Source: Euonymus europaeus (Eukaryota; Streptophyta; Magnoliopsida; Celastrales; Celastraceae). Taken from it: a stretch of DNA of 64,000 nt. The stretch is from positions 22,029,555 through 22,093,554 of the forward strand of contig OY756963.1 of NCBI GenBank assembly GCA_963580455.1, in the 5' to 3' direction. Both the position numbers and the translations under genes were made by a program. Shown here one piece after another: positions 37,533 to 50,478 of this stretch. Below the pieces are notes generated by a model. It ran no database searches and was not told the origin of the DNA. It was given only the letters and a program-made list of their open reading frames with translations. Within the stretch, counting starts at the first letter, position 1; each line of letters opens with the position of its first letter.

Positions 37533-40500
37533 ATGGCGATGACTGTTGAAGGTAAGATGTTTCTTCTCTATTTTTTCGATCTTTTCTTCTTTTGTGTATT
37601 TCCCTGTCGAGTAATTAGGGCGCCGACTCTTCGATCCTGATCACTATCCACCATGAGTAATTTCTTCGAATAAATTTTCTAGACTATGAGCTCAGGACTT
37701 CTCAATCTAATTTGCGGCTTAATTTTCCGTTTGATTAAAGCTAATCTCTCAACTTTTGCAATAATCTATGATGGAAGCTGCTATTATTTTTGGGTTTCCA
37801 GCACGTATAGATTCTGAAAAGAAAAGGCATTAAATTAAAATACTTGCAGCCATATATGGAACCCTAAATTCATGTGATCGGTATAAATTTGCCCTAGGAT
37901 CTGTCAGAGAACAGTTCTCTACTATACCAAATACATTGTGATTATCCGTAGCACTAACAAGTTATTTTTTCCCGTTTTGTAGTTGCATTTTCTCTAATGT
38001 CATTTGTATAAGATGGGAATGATGTATTTGCAAGAAACTATTTTGGTATTATTCTAACAAAGTTTGCTCCTCCTTGTTATTTCTGATGTGGTGCATTGCT
38101 ACTTTATGGCTGCTGGATGGTTATTGTGAATTTCTGATGTTATCCCCTGTAGTGTAAGTTGGGAACTTTGATTTTATAATTTCGACTTGTTTTTTAACTC
38201 AAGTTGAATAACTTTTAAATGGATTTGTTTAAATGCAGGCTTGCTGGGCTTGCTTTCATGTTTTCAGCTAGCATTCTGCTTCAAATCCTGGTATGCCTAG
38301 TCTTTATTTCATGGCCTTGAGGTTGTCTATCTTGTTGTAATTTGTATGATTGGCAATTTGCCATCTTTAAAGTCTTGAACTCTTTGACATTTGTAGATAG
38401 TTATACCATTGAGAAAAGCTGCTGTTCCTTCTGCCGTTTTGTGTTTACATTGTTATTTCGTTTCTTAACTGTAGTGGATCGTGAAATCTTGTCAAACAGA
38501 CCCATTTGAAAGATGTTATATTCATCCTTAGTGTAGTACAATGGTGCAGCTGGAAGAGAGTACTTGGTCATGTATATACTCATTGCATCGATATGCTCTA
38601 AAATCTTGGGGATTTAGACTAACTAAGACTTAAACAGACATTGATGGAGTGGAAATTAGCAAGTTAGCAGTGGTAGGAGGAAGAAATGATGAGTTGGTTA
38701 AAGTTGAGGCATGAGGGGCAAGATATATCTAAGCACCAGCTTTCTGGGTATCTTTGGTCAGCAATCAAAATGATGAGCAATCAAACAGGATATATACTAA
38801 ATGACCAAAGAAGTGATAGTATCAATATCATATCAATACTCAATACTTATATATAAAGTTGATGAAGCAAGCTGGCTCGCCGACAAATGGTGTGCCAGCT
38901 TTCTGACACCTGTAATGGTTATATTGTGTAATTTCACATCTGACCAAATATGCGCGTGGAGGACTACTGAAAGATACTCAGTGCTCTTCACACCTCACGT
39001 GCCTCCTCAATTCCCATGCTTGATCTTCTTTTTGTTGGATTTGTTATGTCGTATGAGGACTTGCTGAGGACGAAGGAGACCAACGGTCATGGTGGTAATG
39101 GAGATTTTTCCGAAGACGAATCGTAATACAAGATTTAAGAAAAGGAAAAATGCATATTGTGCTTCTTGAGATTGAAGGGGCAGTTTTTTCGCATTCTTGA
39201 ATGATGGTGAGCCTTTGTCATCACAGGGTTGAGAATATTGAGTGGCATGCAGACATGAGGGAGAAGATAAGAAACAAAATTATTGCAACTGCCCTGGTTG
39301 GTGAAGATAAGAAACAAAATTATTGGGTTGCCCTGTATGCTTCAACACATAGAAATTCATCAAATGCCATCAATCTTGGCCGAAGACCTCAGTCGGTGTT
39401 GGTTGGGTATCCCGTGATCTCTGCCGGACTTCTTGATGGGTTTTCCTGATGCATTTGGGGAAAGGAAATCAAGATTGAAATTGAGAGCAGGTGTTATGGA
39501 AAGCGCTTAATGAAATGCGAAGACAGCCAATATTCTTTGGGCCCATAAATGCAATAGTTGGTGTCTTGGTGAATCATTAAATGGCATCGTCCAGCTCCTT
39601 CGTATGACCTACTAGATTAGTATTAGGGCTTTATGTTTAACCTTTATTTTTCTTATCTGACCTTCACTTTGATGGTGTGTTGTCACTTTGTTTTTCCCCC
39701 CATGTTTATTTATCCTCTTCAAGGACAGTGCAAATGCCTGCTCATCGCGCAGGTCAAATGCTAGTATGATTTAAGTTTAGTAGTTTACTCCAAGACTCTA
39801 GGGTAAAATGATTACTCGGCAATTTCTGCAAAGCATAGGTCCTTTGGCTTCTTGAAAAGCTTCTAAAATTGTGTTCTTATGTAATGGAGGATAATTCTTC
39901 TGTCATCATTAGTCAGGTTTACATTATTATACATCGGAATCTTGTTACTGCAGAGCTCACTAAAGGTTAGCTAGTGGGGAGACAGATTACTTGACTGATA
40001 GAGGAGTCAACTTACTACTTTTATGAGACATTGAGACTTCATATTCCTCCTTATCACTGCATAAACAGAGATCCTTGGCTTCATTGAAGTACTCTGAGAG
40101 CGAGTAATTTGGGTTTGGCAAATGGAGTGATGGAGGGGTGATTCTTCTTTAATTATAAATTTATAAGTTCTGTTTGGGGCCTAAGAGGACCACTCCATCG
40201 ACATTGTTCTCATGTTTCTGCTTTAATCTATATTTCAATTGATCTTGTTGCATACAATTTGTTTGTAGGGAACAAATTGAAATACCTTCATGACATGCAA
40301 TTGAGGTTTGATCTTTTGCATTTAGAGGGGGCTTACTAAAGAGAAAGAATAACATTGAAACTTTTTCCTTAAATGTCTTGTGAATCTACTTGTATCCATT
40401 TTTTTCTGTGTGTTTATTTTGCTGATTTTGCTGTTTTTTCTATAATTTGGGGTGATAGGCTTGTGCTCTATACAACAACTGGTGGCCCATGTTATCAGGT

Positions 40501-41317
40501 GAGGAAGGCATTAAAATTTGGTTATGCTATTCCCTAACGAGGGCTGCATTTGACTTGTTGATGACATTAAGCATCGCTTATGCAGCTCTCATGTATGTGA
40601 TTGTGCCTATGCCTTGTCTATTCTTTGGAGGGGGGTCCACTCAGTTTTTGACTAGCCGGGATGGTGGAGGGTGAGTAATTCCACATCTTTTCTAACCTAC
40701 GGAGAAGTGTTTCTTAGTAATTCCACACCTTCTCAATAGATGACTGGCTTTATTAATGTTGGAAAATTGATCGTATTCAATAGTTATGTGGTCTACAATA
40801 CACTATTCAGATCCAAAATATATATATATTTGTGACTATGTTCGAAACCCTTTCTCGTAAAAAAAATGAAATTGGCAAGTCTGATAAAATTTGGCCTTTT
40901 GGAGGATATTTAGTTAGTTAAAAAGCTAAAGTGAAACGGAGCACCTTAATTTCTTCTTTCTTGGAGCAACCTCGAGTTACTCTGATATCACAAGGCTCGA
41001 AATTGCTAGCTGACTGCAATACCATTCGCTGCAGCCTTGTTTGTAATTTGACACAATTTTCCTTTTTTCCTTGTGTCATTTTCATATATAATTTCTCATT
41101 GTGATGTGTTTGCTTGAGACTTTTACATTGCAGCTGGATAAATGCTGCGAAATTCATGACTGGAGCGTCAGCTGTTGGAAGTATAGCCATTCCCATCATC
41201 CTCCGGCATGCTCATATGATTGAGACAAGTGCTATGCTCATTGAATTCACGTCATTTTTCATCTTTGTCTGTACTGTCATGTGTTTCCATCGTGCCAGCC
41301 TTGAGGATGACTGGTGA
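37533..41317 (+). CDS. VPS55/LEPROT family endosomal membrane protein
   Basis: Exons read as 37533-37551, a proposed single base at 38153, 38239-38290, 40459-40498, 40586-40670 and 41134-41317, giving 126 residues. Motifs of plant VPS55 are plain: ILLQILACALYNNWWPMLS, ALMYVIVPMPCLFFGGG, then WINAAKFMTGASAVGSIAIP, IILRHAHMIE and CFHRASLEDDW. Four hydrophobic segments fit the family (about 126-140 residues). VPS55 acts with VPS68 in traffic from late endosome to vacuole; LEPROT is the animal relative. The join of exon 1 (MAMTVE plus one base) to the exon coding LAGLAFMFSASILLQIL needs one extra base. An AG-T-GTAAGT site at 38151-38159 supplies it. The alternative is an internal acceptor (TTTTCAG at 38267) that keeps the frame but removes most of membrane segment 1. 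Exons 3 to 6 are secure. Confidence 0.85.
38153..38153 (+). other. Candidate one-nucleotide micro-exon of VPS55
   Basis: The sequence TTATCCCCTGTAG-T-GTAAGTTGGG has a strong acceptor and a perfect donor separated by a single T. Including that T turns the phase-1 end of exon 1 into phase 2, exactly what the next exon (38239-38290) needs to read LAGLAFMFSASILLQIL. The joined start would be MAMTVEVLAGLAFMFSAS. Confidence 0.45.
38291..40458. other. Long third intron of VPS55
   Basis: A 2.2-kb intron. At 38600-39480 it has GC-richer sequence with two short frames that I do not recognise. It also holds a direct repeat, GAAGATAAGAAACAAAATTA at about 39262 and again at about 39303, 41 bp apart. This block may be inserted DNA. 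The rest is ordinary intron. Confidence 0.35.
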
Positions 41318-43506
41318 CTTGTCCCGTGCCCGTTAAGTTCACAGTTGAGGTGTCGTACTGTATAATTCACAACAATCAAGGGTCTGGGCCAAGGGAAAAG
41401 AAACAGAAAGTCACTCCTTTTTGTATATCCTTTTCGTGTATATTTTTTAAAGACGCTAACAAACTCAAGCTTTGTTTGATCGACAAGAGTTTTCATTAGT
41501 GGAGCTAATTATTGTCAGTAAAATTACTGATTTGTAAGGATTATGAACTGAATTATGCTTGATTATTTGGCTCCAACTAGGGAGTGATATGCCAACAAAT
41601 AAGCTTTGGGTAAGATATTGAAGTTGATTGTGGTAATCCTTTGCAATTGCGAGAATTTGGATCTTATTTCTTTACATGAACAGTTTGACTCGTGGGAGAC
41701 GTTCTTTTCTCCTAGGAGCACTTTAACCAAGACCAACAAGTTGAGTCAATTCCCAAGTCAATGTGAATTGTTGCGAAATTACGGAAGAGTTGAGAGCATA
41801 CAGACTTGAACCTTCTTTGATATTCATATTCGACCGTCTCATAATATTTACCCTCTGACAGGTTCACGCATTACCGTTCAGTAGAGCTTTTGTGAATTTA
41901 TACGTTAACTAGATTATAAGCATATTTTCATCAATTATATACAAAAAAAAAATTATCTGAATTTCTCTTATTTTTTATATTCTTTCACATATTTGTCCTT
42001 TTACTCTCAAAATATATGTTAGATTTCGAAAAAAAAATTATATATTTGAACTCAACGCATAAAATTATTTTCAACAAGACTCATATTCGATCGTTTTTAT
42101 TTCATTATTAAACTATTTTACATACTCTTAATAATAAATTGACAGCTTATATGCTGTCAAAACTTTCGCTCTATTGAATAGTACACAACTTATAGTCTTA
42201 TACGTTATAAAAACTTCCGATCTATCGAATGAACACAAATCGAAACTACTTTTGGTCAACTAATTAAATACTAAGAAATAGTAGAAACACGGAAATGAAG
42301 GGAAATTATTTGTTCATTGGGGAAGAAAAAATTGTTCTTCTCATTTGAAAGCACACCCACGCATGGAACTCTTCAGTCTCAGAACATGTTTCGACAACTT
42401 CAGAAAAGCGTTTAGGTCATGTGTTACTTCGAATTTTTCATTTGGTATTAAGTCAAAACATATTTGCTATGAGATCCCTGTTGTGTCTCTATATAAAGGA
42501 CTCGGTGTCTATGGTTTGGACTTTTTTTGGAGAAGCTAAAAACAAAACTCCAAACCCTAAGTCGAAAACTCTCCCACATGAGTTCAAGTTCCTGAAACGA
42601 GATCACCCAACAGAAGACTTTTAGCCATGAGTTTTTGTCCATGCTATGTTTGGCTTGTGATCAGAAGGAGTTGTTCAATTCGTGATCAAGTTTCTATAGT
42701 CGTGCGGTTCGTGAATGGAGAAGAAGAAATCGTTCGTTATTACCCATTCGTTGTGCAATTTTTACAACAGATCAAACCAGACAGATATGCTAAGGTAAAG
42801 TTTTGGATTGAAGTATGTTAAAACGCATAAGTTTTTTAAATTTGGTATGTAGTGTGCTCTGTCAACCGGAACATCTTCCGAGTCATTCCGCTACATACCC
42901 TTCAATATGCCACACCGACACTGCGTCAGTGTTCAACTTAACTGACTAATCATTGTATATTTCTATCTATTTTGCGAGATTTGAATCTCCTAAGAAGAAA
43001 CGTATTTGTACATATTTGGAGTGTGTGTGGATTTGGAATTACAAAACTTAGTTTATCAATGGCTAATGACCGATAGTTGGAAATTAATCGTTATAAAATG
43101 CATTGCACGCATTTACTTTTGTTTCAAGCTAAAAGCTATAAGATCAATCAACTCTTGTGATTGTAAATATATAATATAGAACTTTAAAAATTAATCTCAC
43201 ATTCATCCATCCAATGAATTTGGTTAATATCAAAATCATCAAAAGTATTTCCAACATAAATTTCATTCTATATCTAGAAATTAATAACTTGATTAATTTA
43301 TTTAGCCAGTAAATTTAGATCACGTGGTCATACATCATTTTGATTGTTGATCCTAGTTTTTTTTTTCCAATTTTCTTAAATATTAATATGGACGCACGCG
43401 ATTTCATATGAATCATGTGAGAATCAAGATTTCACATGGATCATATGCGTTCATCTATAATAAAAAAAAATACCGAGATTATCCTTAGCATTTGTTGCTT
43501 CATTTA
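41318..43506. other. Intergenic between VPS55 and NAC
   Basis: VPS55 3' UTR at the left. Around 42340-42830 lie a TATA-like CTATATAAAGGAC (about 42489) and overlapping short frames without recognisable domains; nothing here can be supported as a gene. From about 42970 onward the DNA is AT-rich. Confidence 0.4.
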
Positions 43507-44822
43507 CTAAATATCATAATCCCAAAAATCTTCCAAGTCCCAGACAAGTTCGTCATCCATAGCATGCACCCCCGCAGTACTGCTTCCGGCAAGAGCTTCC
43601 ATAGTCTGAGATTGAAACTGGTTAAGTTGGTCATGATGATCTCCCGAGATTTGAGATGCTTGCATTATTGCTGGCCTGCTCACTGTCAATGGACGTCTGT
43701 CAAACGCTCTCATTGATTTTGATTTCTTGTATATCCGGCACAAACTGAATTCTTGCCTTAACTGTAAAATATCAAATTAATGAAGCACAAAATCAATTCA
43801 TCATTCCATATGTAATAATCAAAATTTGTTTATTTCAACATAAAATAATGAACAAGCTCTAGCTAGGGTTTCGTCTTCTTCCTTTTTCTCACAAAATGAG
43901 TCAGTTTGCTTGTTTGAAGAGTAAGACTGCATATTATTGAGAATCATTTAGCAACGAATCTGTCAATACAGAAGCGAATATGACTCAATCCATACCCACG
44001 AATAAGTGCAACCGATAGCAAATTTTGCAATACAATATATTGGGCATCATTAATATTAGAATTTCTCTAGAACGATATAAAAATCCGAGATTATATAAGA
44101 TTCCTCACCAACTCCTAATTTCTTGAATCACAAAATAAGCAGGTAATTTTACTCTTTAACTGCTACGTACATACATATCATTCAAAACATGCATGCTAAA
44201 ATATGATGGGATAGAATTGTTGTGTTGTAATTAATTACTTACCTTTGGAGGTGCAAGAGCACAAGTAGTATCAGCGGTAGTGGAGAGTTCTCCACCTTCT
44301 ATGGATTTATACTCATTCATTTTCCATTCAGTTTTGGTTCCGCTTGGAGCCCTTCCCTCGTAAAACACCATGGTCCTTTTCACTCCAATAATTCTATGAT
44401 TTGATGAATAAACATATCCAGGAGACCCAGTTGCCTTCCAGTATCCAGAATCTGTGAGCCTCTTTGGTCTCCCTCCGCGCGCCTCGCTCTCTTTTCTCGG
44501 AATAAAGAAGAACCACTGCTCAGGATCTCCACGACAACGATCTCCAGCATAATCTGCACCAAATTAATCAAAATAACACACACATATATAAATTTTTGTT
44601 CAAAAAACATGAAGCATTAGTTAATTATAGAGTGAATAATTAAGAGAGATTTGTACGTGGAAGGTCAGATGGATTGATGCTGTAGATGTCAAGGATAGGA
44701 ATAACCCTGTCCATGGCACGGTTAAGGTCCTCGCTCGTGTTTTCAAGCTTGTAATGCAGATAAAACGACACCAGCTCCTCTTCAGTCGGATAAAATCGAT
44801 ACCCAGGCAGCAAGTTATCCAT
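43507..44822 (-). CDS. NAC domain transcription factor (NAC090-like)
   Basis: Three exons, 44822-44657, 44553-44243 and 43761-43507, give 243 residues. The NAC domain fills roughly the first 160 residues. Subdomain A is [20 protein letters not shown], and B holds [18 protein letters not shown]. Subdomain C spans [17 protein letters not shown] and [18 protein letters not shown]. Subdomain D holds [20 protein letters not shown] followed by KMNEY, and E ends at [12 protein letters not shown]. The three-exon layout is the usual NAC structure. The C-terminal activation region is acidic near its end ([16 protein letters not shown]). [14 protein letters not shown] and the short length resemble Arabidopsis NAC090, which acts in salicylic-acid and senescence control; that specific role is an inference. 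A TATATATAAG box sits about 65 bases upstream of the start codon. Confidence 0.92.
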
Positions 44823-45148
44823 GGTTTTCTGTTACAAACACAGGTCAACCTTTTTTCTTAGTAATTCCTTAATGGTGATTGTAGAATATATATAAGGGAA
44901 GAGGAGATGACTGAAAGAACATGAAAGTTAGGCTCAGGACGAGTGAAATGAGAAAAATTGAGTGAATACACACATGGGTGTTGCTTGGAAACTTCAACAC
45001 GCGTGTGTGGAAACAAGAGTTATAATATGACCCTACATAACCCTATTTATTTGGAATTTGTCAATACATATACATGCATACATATATATATATGGGTAGA
45101 AATTCTCCTATGAGGTCATAAAATGATATTATATTTTTGGAGTTACTT
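44823..45148. other. NAC upstream region
   Basis: Contains the TATATATAAG box (about 44888-44897, minus-strand promoter) and short TATATA repeats. An imperfect terminal pair (ATGAGGTCATAAAATG near 45110, AGGACCTCATTTTCG near 45870) may bound an older element that encloses the next one. Confidence 0.4.
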
Positions 45149-45612
45149 TTAGAGTGTATTTGGATTGAAAGATTTGGGGGAGGGGAGGGGAGGTAAAATG
45201 AACTTCCTCTCAATTTCCTTATTTAGAAAAGAAAGAAAAAAGAAAAAGAAAAAAGGAGCGACTTGAAGAGAATTACAGGGAATAATTTTCTGTTAAAATG
45301 TTTCTTTCCCAAAATAAGGTCATTTGGAGGGGAGGGAAAGAAAAATTAAGTTATTTATAAATGAAAGATATATTTTTCTATTGTATATAATACTTCAATT
45401 TAAAAATAAAGATAAATTAATAGATTAATCATTTTTCCCTTTATTTTCTTTTAGGATGACTTTCCAAATAAGAAAAATGACAAATTCATTATTTTATATT
45501 TTTTAACCTATTCAAATAAGGTAAGAGAAAAAATGTTACCTTATATTCTCTTCGTTTAATGAGTTTATCTCTCATTCTTTTTCCTTCCCTCAATTCAAAC
45601 AGACTTTGTGTT
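45149..45612. mobile_element. MITE with G-rich/C-rich termini
   Basis: The left end reads GTGTATTTGGATTGAAAGAT followed by a GGGGGAGGGGAGGGGAGG run. The right end, reverse-complemented, starts AAAGTCTGTTTGAATTGAGG with GGAAGG. Such imperfect inverted ends (GTGTTTGGATTGA...GGGGAGGGG) are typical of an abundant non-coding plant MITE. The middle is AT-rich and codes for nothing. Confidence 0.5.
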
Positions 45613-48590
45613 CAGATTATTTTTTAAAATTTTTCAAAATTATATTTATATTTTGCTCAATTTTATGAACTCAACGATCAAAAATTAAATCCAACATGAA
45701 AAATATATAATTTTTTTGTTTTATATCCAATGATCCATAATTATTATATATGAACTTTTCATGTTGAATTTTTTTCCGGATCAAAAAATATATCATTAGA
45801 TTTGTAAAACCGATCAAAATATAATTATATTTTTAAAAAAATATCTTAATTGGATATCAAAAAATTAGGACCTCATTTTCGAACCCTGTAAAAAAATTCC
45901 TCAGTATATTTATGTATATGTATATACAACCACTATTCTTCTCCTAACACTACGCAAATTCATTGGTACCCACAATAATGTATAAAATACGCGTGCCAAA
46001 TAAATACATGAAAAATTCATCTACGAAATCGGGTTAGGAATCGAACTCACGATCTATAAGGAGAGCTTTTCTCTTCTAACTATCCATGGCAGATCTATCT
46101 TATGTAATGGGATCAAAACCCCTCGCCCAATCCACACGATTTTTATTTTTATTTTGAAAAATAGCTTTTATAAACAATTATATTTTAACTTAATAGTGAG
46201 TACTCAAGCAAAAGTTCCCTGGAAAGTTAAAATTTCCATTTCATATAGATTCAGTGCTGAAACTCTAAGTCCTTAGCCCAAATATTTGCTTATTCTCGAT
46301 AATTTTTTAGTAAATAACTTTAAAAAAATTGTCCATCTTTAACCACCTCTTATAAATTTTTTAATCTGCCACTGAACGAGCCCCTAATTTATTTTTTAGA
46401 TTCGTCAATATAAACTGTTAGGCCAATAGCTGAGGGAATGGTGAAAAAAAATTACTATATCGGTGAAAACTATATATGTTGGTTATCACAAGTATATTGT
46501 CGTGTAAACCAAAGCTTTGCTCTCTTAGGTGTGAGTGGTGGGTTAGGTGTCTTTACTGTGTAAATTTATAGATGTCAATCCTGTATTGGTTCGCTAAGTG
46601 TCAGTGGCATTTGTCCCACATCGTGCTTAGCTTATATTAGATTCCGCGGTATAATTGGTTGGCCCTTTTGTACTGGCGTGTCTGATCTCTGAACTGTGTG
46701 TGTCTTACAAAAGTATATTGTCGTGTATAAAGATGGAGTGGTAATAGATAGAAATATAGATGAGAGTACAAGATAAATTGGACCAAGAAAGAAAGAAAGT
46801 ATGATATGTACGAAGTCAATATCAAATTAGGCAGACTACTACTATTTATATACGGGTCAAATGGGTGAGTCCAACTGTCCAGGCATATCGCACTTTCACA
46901 TATAAAATAAACGTCCAGATCCAATCCTACTGAAAATTAATTAATTAGTATCACCGTTGATTTTGTACCAATAGCCACGTGCACTTGACAAATTAAAGAT
47001 CTTTATAACGCGTAAATTCGTACATGTAATATTACTATATTTTATGACCGATTTTAAGAAATTGGTCAATTTTTCCAAATTATATATTCATCACTTTATT
47101 GAATTCTCCACGCCTTTTTTAAGTAAACTATGAAATTTTTGCAATTTTCATTCAATGATGAAAGAATAAATCTCGCGTACAAAATATAGCGGGTTAGATG
47201 TGACACACCCCTCAAATTATTATATTAAAATTGTGTTAGAATTGAACTCCCAAATCATCTTTCGTTAAATTTTAAAAAAATAAAATTATTCTTGTTAATT
47301 AAATTTCGAAGTATTTTAGGCATATACCAAATACAACTTATTTCATGTATATTTAGACCAGACCATATATAGCACTTGTTGTGAATATTGGCCGATAAAA
47401 AAATATACATTTTTTTTACTTCATTGTTTTGCACTCACGTCGCTTTTTTTTATTGGCAAAAATGCTTTAATAGATGAGGGATGAGTCTGCTTTCTTTGCA
47501 TGAACGATCATATGCATGTTCAAGTATAATGAATAGTGACTTACATACAACACAAATTTTGTCATTTAAAATGACCTGATTGATATGAATTAAATCTTTA
47601 TTTATAAATTATATCACAATGGTGCGATTGAGTTTTTGGAAACCATCAGTGAACTCTAAAAAAATGGCTCTCTCAATTATTATTTTCTTGATTGATTTTG
47701 TAGTTGAAATAAATTGGGTGTTATTGGACTTGTTTTTTTAAAAAAATTGGTTGGGAGCATTTTATGTGAGTCAACACCTCCCAATTCCTCGTTTTCAGGG
47801 GTTGGAAAAAAGGGTGTTGAGAGGAATTGGCGAACCCCTCCAAACACTTTAAAATATTCGCACCAAGTAAGAGTTTGAAGAGAATAGTATGTTCGCGAAC
47901 CTCTTCCAACACTTACCCCAAACAAGGCCTTTATGGATTTGACAATAGAATAATAATGATGTTTTTTTAAAAAAAAATCAGGGTTCTGGACGACGATCCA
48001 TGCTGCTTCATTTTAGGGCCGCTTCTGTCATATTAGTAACTTACACCTAATATCATATATGGAAATGAAATACAAGTTTTGGGACAAAACACATTTCTCA
48101 ATGCAATTTTTTCTCTCTCTATCAGTCAAACTATTAACATTTCATTCCTCTATTTTTTTTCCTATTAAAACTAATATTGGATATCATCTCTATTATCCAA
48201 AAGTCAATCCATATACTCAGTTATATCAACAAAATACATTTCTTAATACAATCACGATAGTAAATACATACATTATCATTTGTTTAATCTGTTTTGTAAG
48301 ACAATTAAAATGATGATTTTAATAAATCCGAGTCTAGATAAATATTTATGTCTTTTCTCGACGACCCTGAATTTTAAGTTAAATAGGTCAATGCAAAGCA
48401 AGACTAGACTTCAAGCGTTTTAGTGGGCAAAAAGTCTTTCGGGAACAATTTCCACGCACGCACCACTTGGAAACCAAGCGAATGATACGTGTATAAAGTG
48501 TGAATACACGACCTCCACCATGCCGACATGACTAACGAAAGTTCAACATCCTTCATACAATTTAAACAAATTGGTTTCAGTGCTCAATTG
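45613..48590. other. Repeat-rich intergenic stretch
   Basis: No gene was found. A tRNA-derived SINE relic is possible at about 46010-46110 on the minus strand (box-B-like GAGTTCGATTCCT). The phrase AAGTATATTGTCGTGTA occurs twice (about 46489 and 46713). Near 47715-47935 lies a block whose right end reads CCCCAAACAAGGCC with internal GCGAACC repeats, which looks like another MITE. All of these are weak calls. Confidence 0.35.
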
Positions 48591-48869
48591 TCTGGGAACC
48601 GGAGTGTTTTTGAAAATTGTTTTCGTTTTTAATTATTCCAAAATAATTTTGAGTATAGTTTTTGATAATATCAAAGATAATCATCAATTATAGATCAACA
48701 CGCGTCATAAGATGATAAAAAAGTAATTTTTGGACGATGTACATAACTTTAAAGAAGTCATCTTTGAATGATGTACATAGCTCGGTTACAATGGTCAATT
48801 ACAATGGTCGCCTCAAATTGCTTGGCCTTAACCGATTAATGAACTATTATGCTCGGTACCTATGTCTTC

Positions 48870-49310
48870 GGATAGAGGAGAGTCATTAAGGGAAACGAGT
48901 TCCTTTATCAACAAGGACTCCCTCAAACGAGTTTCTTTACGAACAAGGACTCTCTCGCTACTAAGAGTAACTTCCTATTCTAACAAGAAGTCATCTCGAG
49001 CAAGAATCTGACTCCAAATATAATAAGGATAACTCCACCACTAGAAACAATGATCTCCACCAGGTAAACACACATTTTATGGTCTAATACATAACTCATA
49101 GAGCACCGAGCTACGTGCTGTAGGGAACTTATATGTTCACATCTGACTTGAGCGACAGAGCGCCAACGCTAGAGAACAACCTCTGACGGACTCTTAGCTC
49201 ATGTTTGCTCGTATGTGCAAGAAACCAACATTGGGATAGCAATATCAATCGAGAAGACTTAGCTCAGCCATATCCTGATATGTCATCCAAACCGAACAGA
49301 TTTTTGACGT
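48870..49310. mobile_element. Probable LTR-retrotransposon remnant
   Basis: The stretch has repeated GAGTTcCTTTA/GGACTC blocks followed by GAGCACCGAGCTACGTGCTG, AACTTATATGTTCACATCTG and ACTTGAGCGACAGAGCGCC. This kind of sequence (GAGCGTCGGAGTGCCAACG) is familiar from LTRs of plant retrotransposons. No internal coding region, primer-binding site or partner LTR was found. It appears inserted within TTTTGAAAA-rich MITE-like sequence (48600-48690 and 49310-49800). Confidence 0.35.
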
Positions 49311-50478
49311 CATCAATTTTCAAAAACAATTTTTAAAAATAAAAGAAGGCTTAAAAATTCATTTGGTTATTGTATTTGTAAACTGTTTTCAAAATAAAAA
49401 ATACAAAGTTTAGACACAAAAGAAAATTAATAGTTATATAACAAGGACAGTCGTGAACGATGATGGAAAGTAGATCAAATAAATTTGGAAAGATGATGAA
49501 GAAAATAGAAGGGTGAAGAGAGTTGGAGAGGGAAGAGAGATTGTAACAACTAATGAGAAAGGAAGGAAGAAGAAGTAGAGCAAGAGAGAAAAAAAATGAA
49601 ATCCAATTTATTTACAAAAACGTCATTGATCCATTTCCAAAATTCTCCAAAATTGTTGAGTTAGTTGTTTTCGATTTTTTATTTCCAGAAACACAATTCT
49701 TAAAAACTGTTTTAAAAAACTATAACATCCAAATGAATTTTTATCCAATTTTTAATTTTGAAAAACAAAAAATAGTTTTGGAAACATCTTCCAAACACAC
49801 TTTATACTGAGTTTTTAATAAACTGTGATATAATATTTGGTCTTTGTTTTTGTTGTAATTTTCATACCCTCATACACATCAACAACATTGTCCGCTTTAA
49901 GTTGTCTGATTCCTGAGAATACATCAAGTCCGCACAACTTTTTTCCTCCTCTAATTTACCAAGTGGGCTTAGACCCAACTTACTAACATTGGGAAAATGC
50001 CTTGTTGATATTGAGGGTGGACATTGACACTTATTAAGTACACTAGAATTACCACATCTTTCGATGTGAGACTCTCTTACAGTTTCAATGTCAAGACAAT
50101 TGAGGGTTTGTATAAATACACACACTAGCAATATATATATAGACAATTGAGGGTTTATACTTGGAAAAGGAAGAATCATCATCATTCAGATCGCATCTGA
50201 GTGATTTGGAAGAACATATGAAAGGGCAATTTGATTCCTATACCAAATCCTCAATAGTTGGCATTTGAAAAAAAAAAATCGTAAGAGCGTGCCAATTTTT
50301 TACATATAAAGTTAAAAAAAATACAGGCAAGGCTGCCAATGCCATTAGATACTATTATATGGTTTGCATTAATTCATTAAAAATAACATGTTGTGTTTAG
50401 GAAAATGTCAAGTATTCCACGACTTTTGTGTCATAAAGTGTCCAAAATGAGACAATGCACTTATGTTTTAATTTCAAA
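49311..50478. other. Intergenic, MITE-like and LTR-like debris
   Basis: TTTTGAAAA/TTTTCAAAA-rich sequence to about 49810. Then comes a block at 49870-50190 with ACATCTTTCGATGTGAGACT and direct repeats of AATTGAGGGTTT (near 50100 and 50144), which looks like retroelement debris. No gene. Confidence 0.35.

Noticed and set aside
42345..42830. Possible small gene with a TATA box near 42489
   Set aside because: The overlapping short frames have no domain, no splice consistency and no family resemblance.
49862..50185. 107-codon minus-strand frame with a signal-peptide-like start
   Set aside because: Its bases carry retroelement-like phrases and internal direct repeats, and the protein has no recognisable domain.
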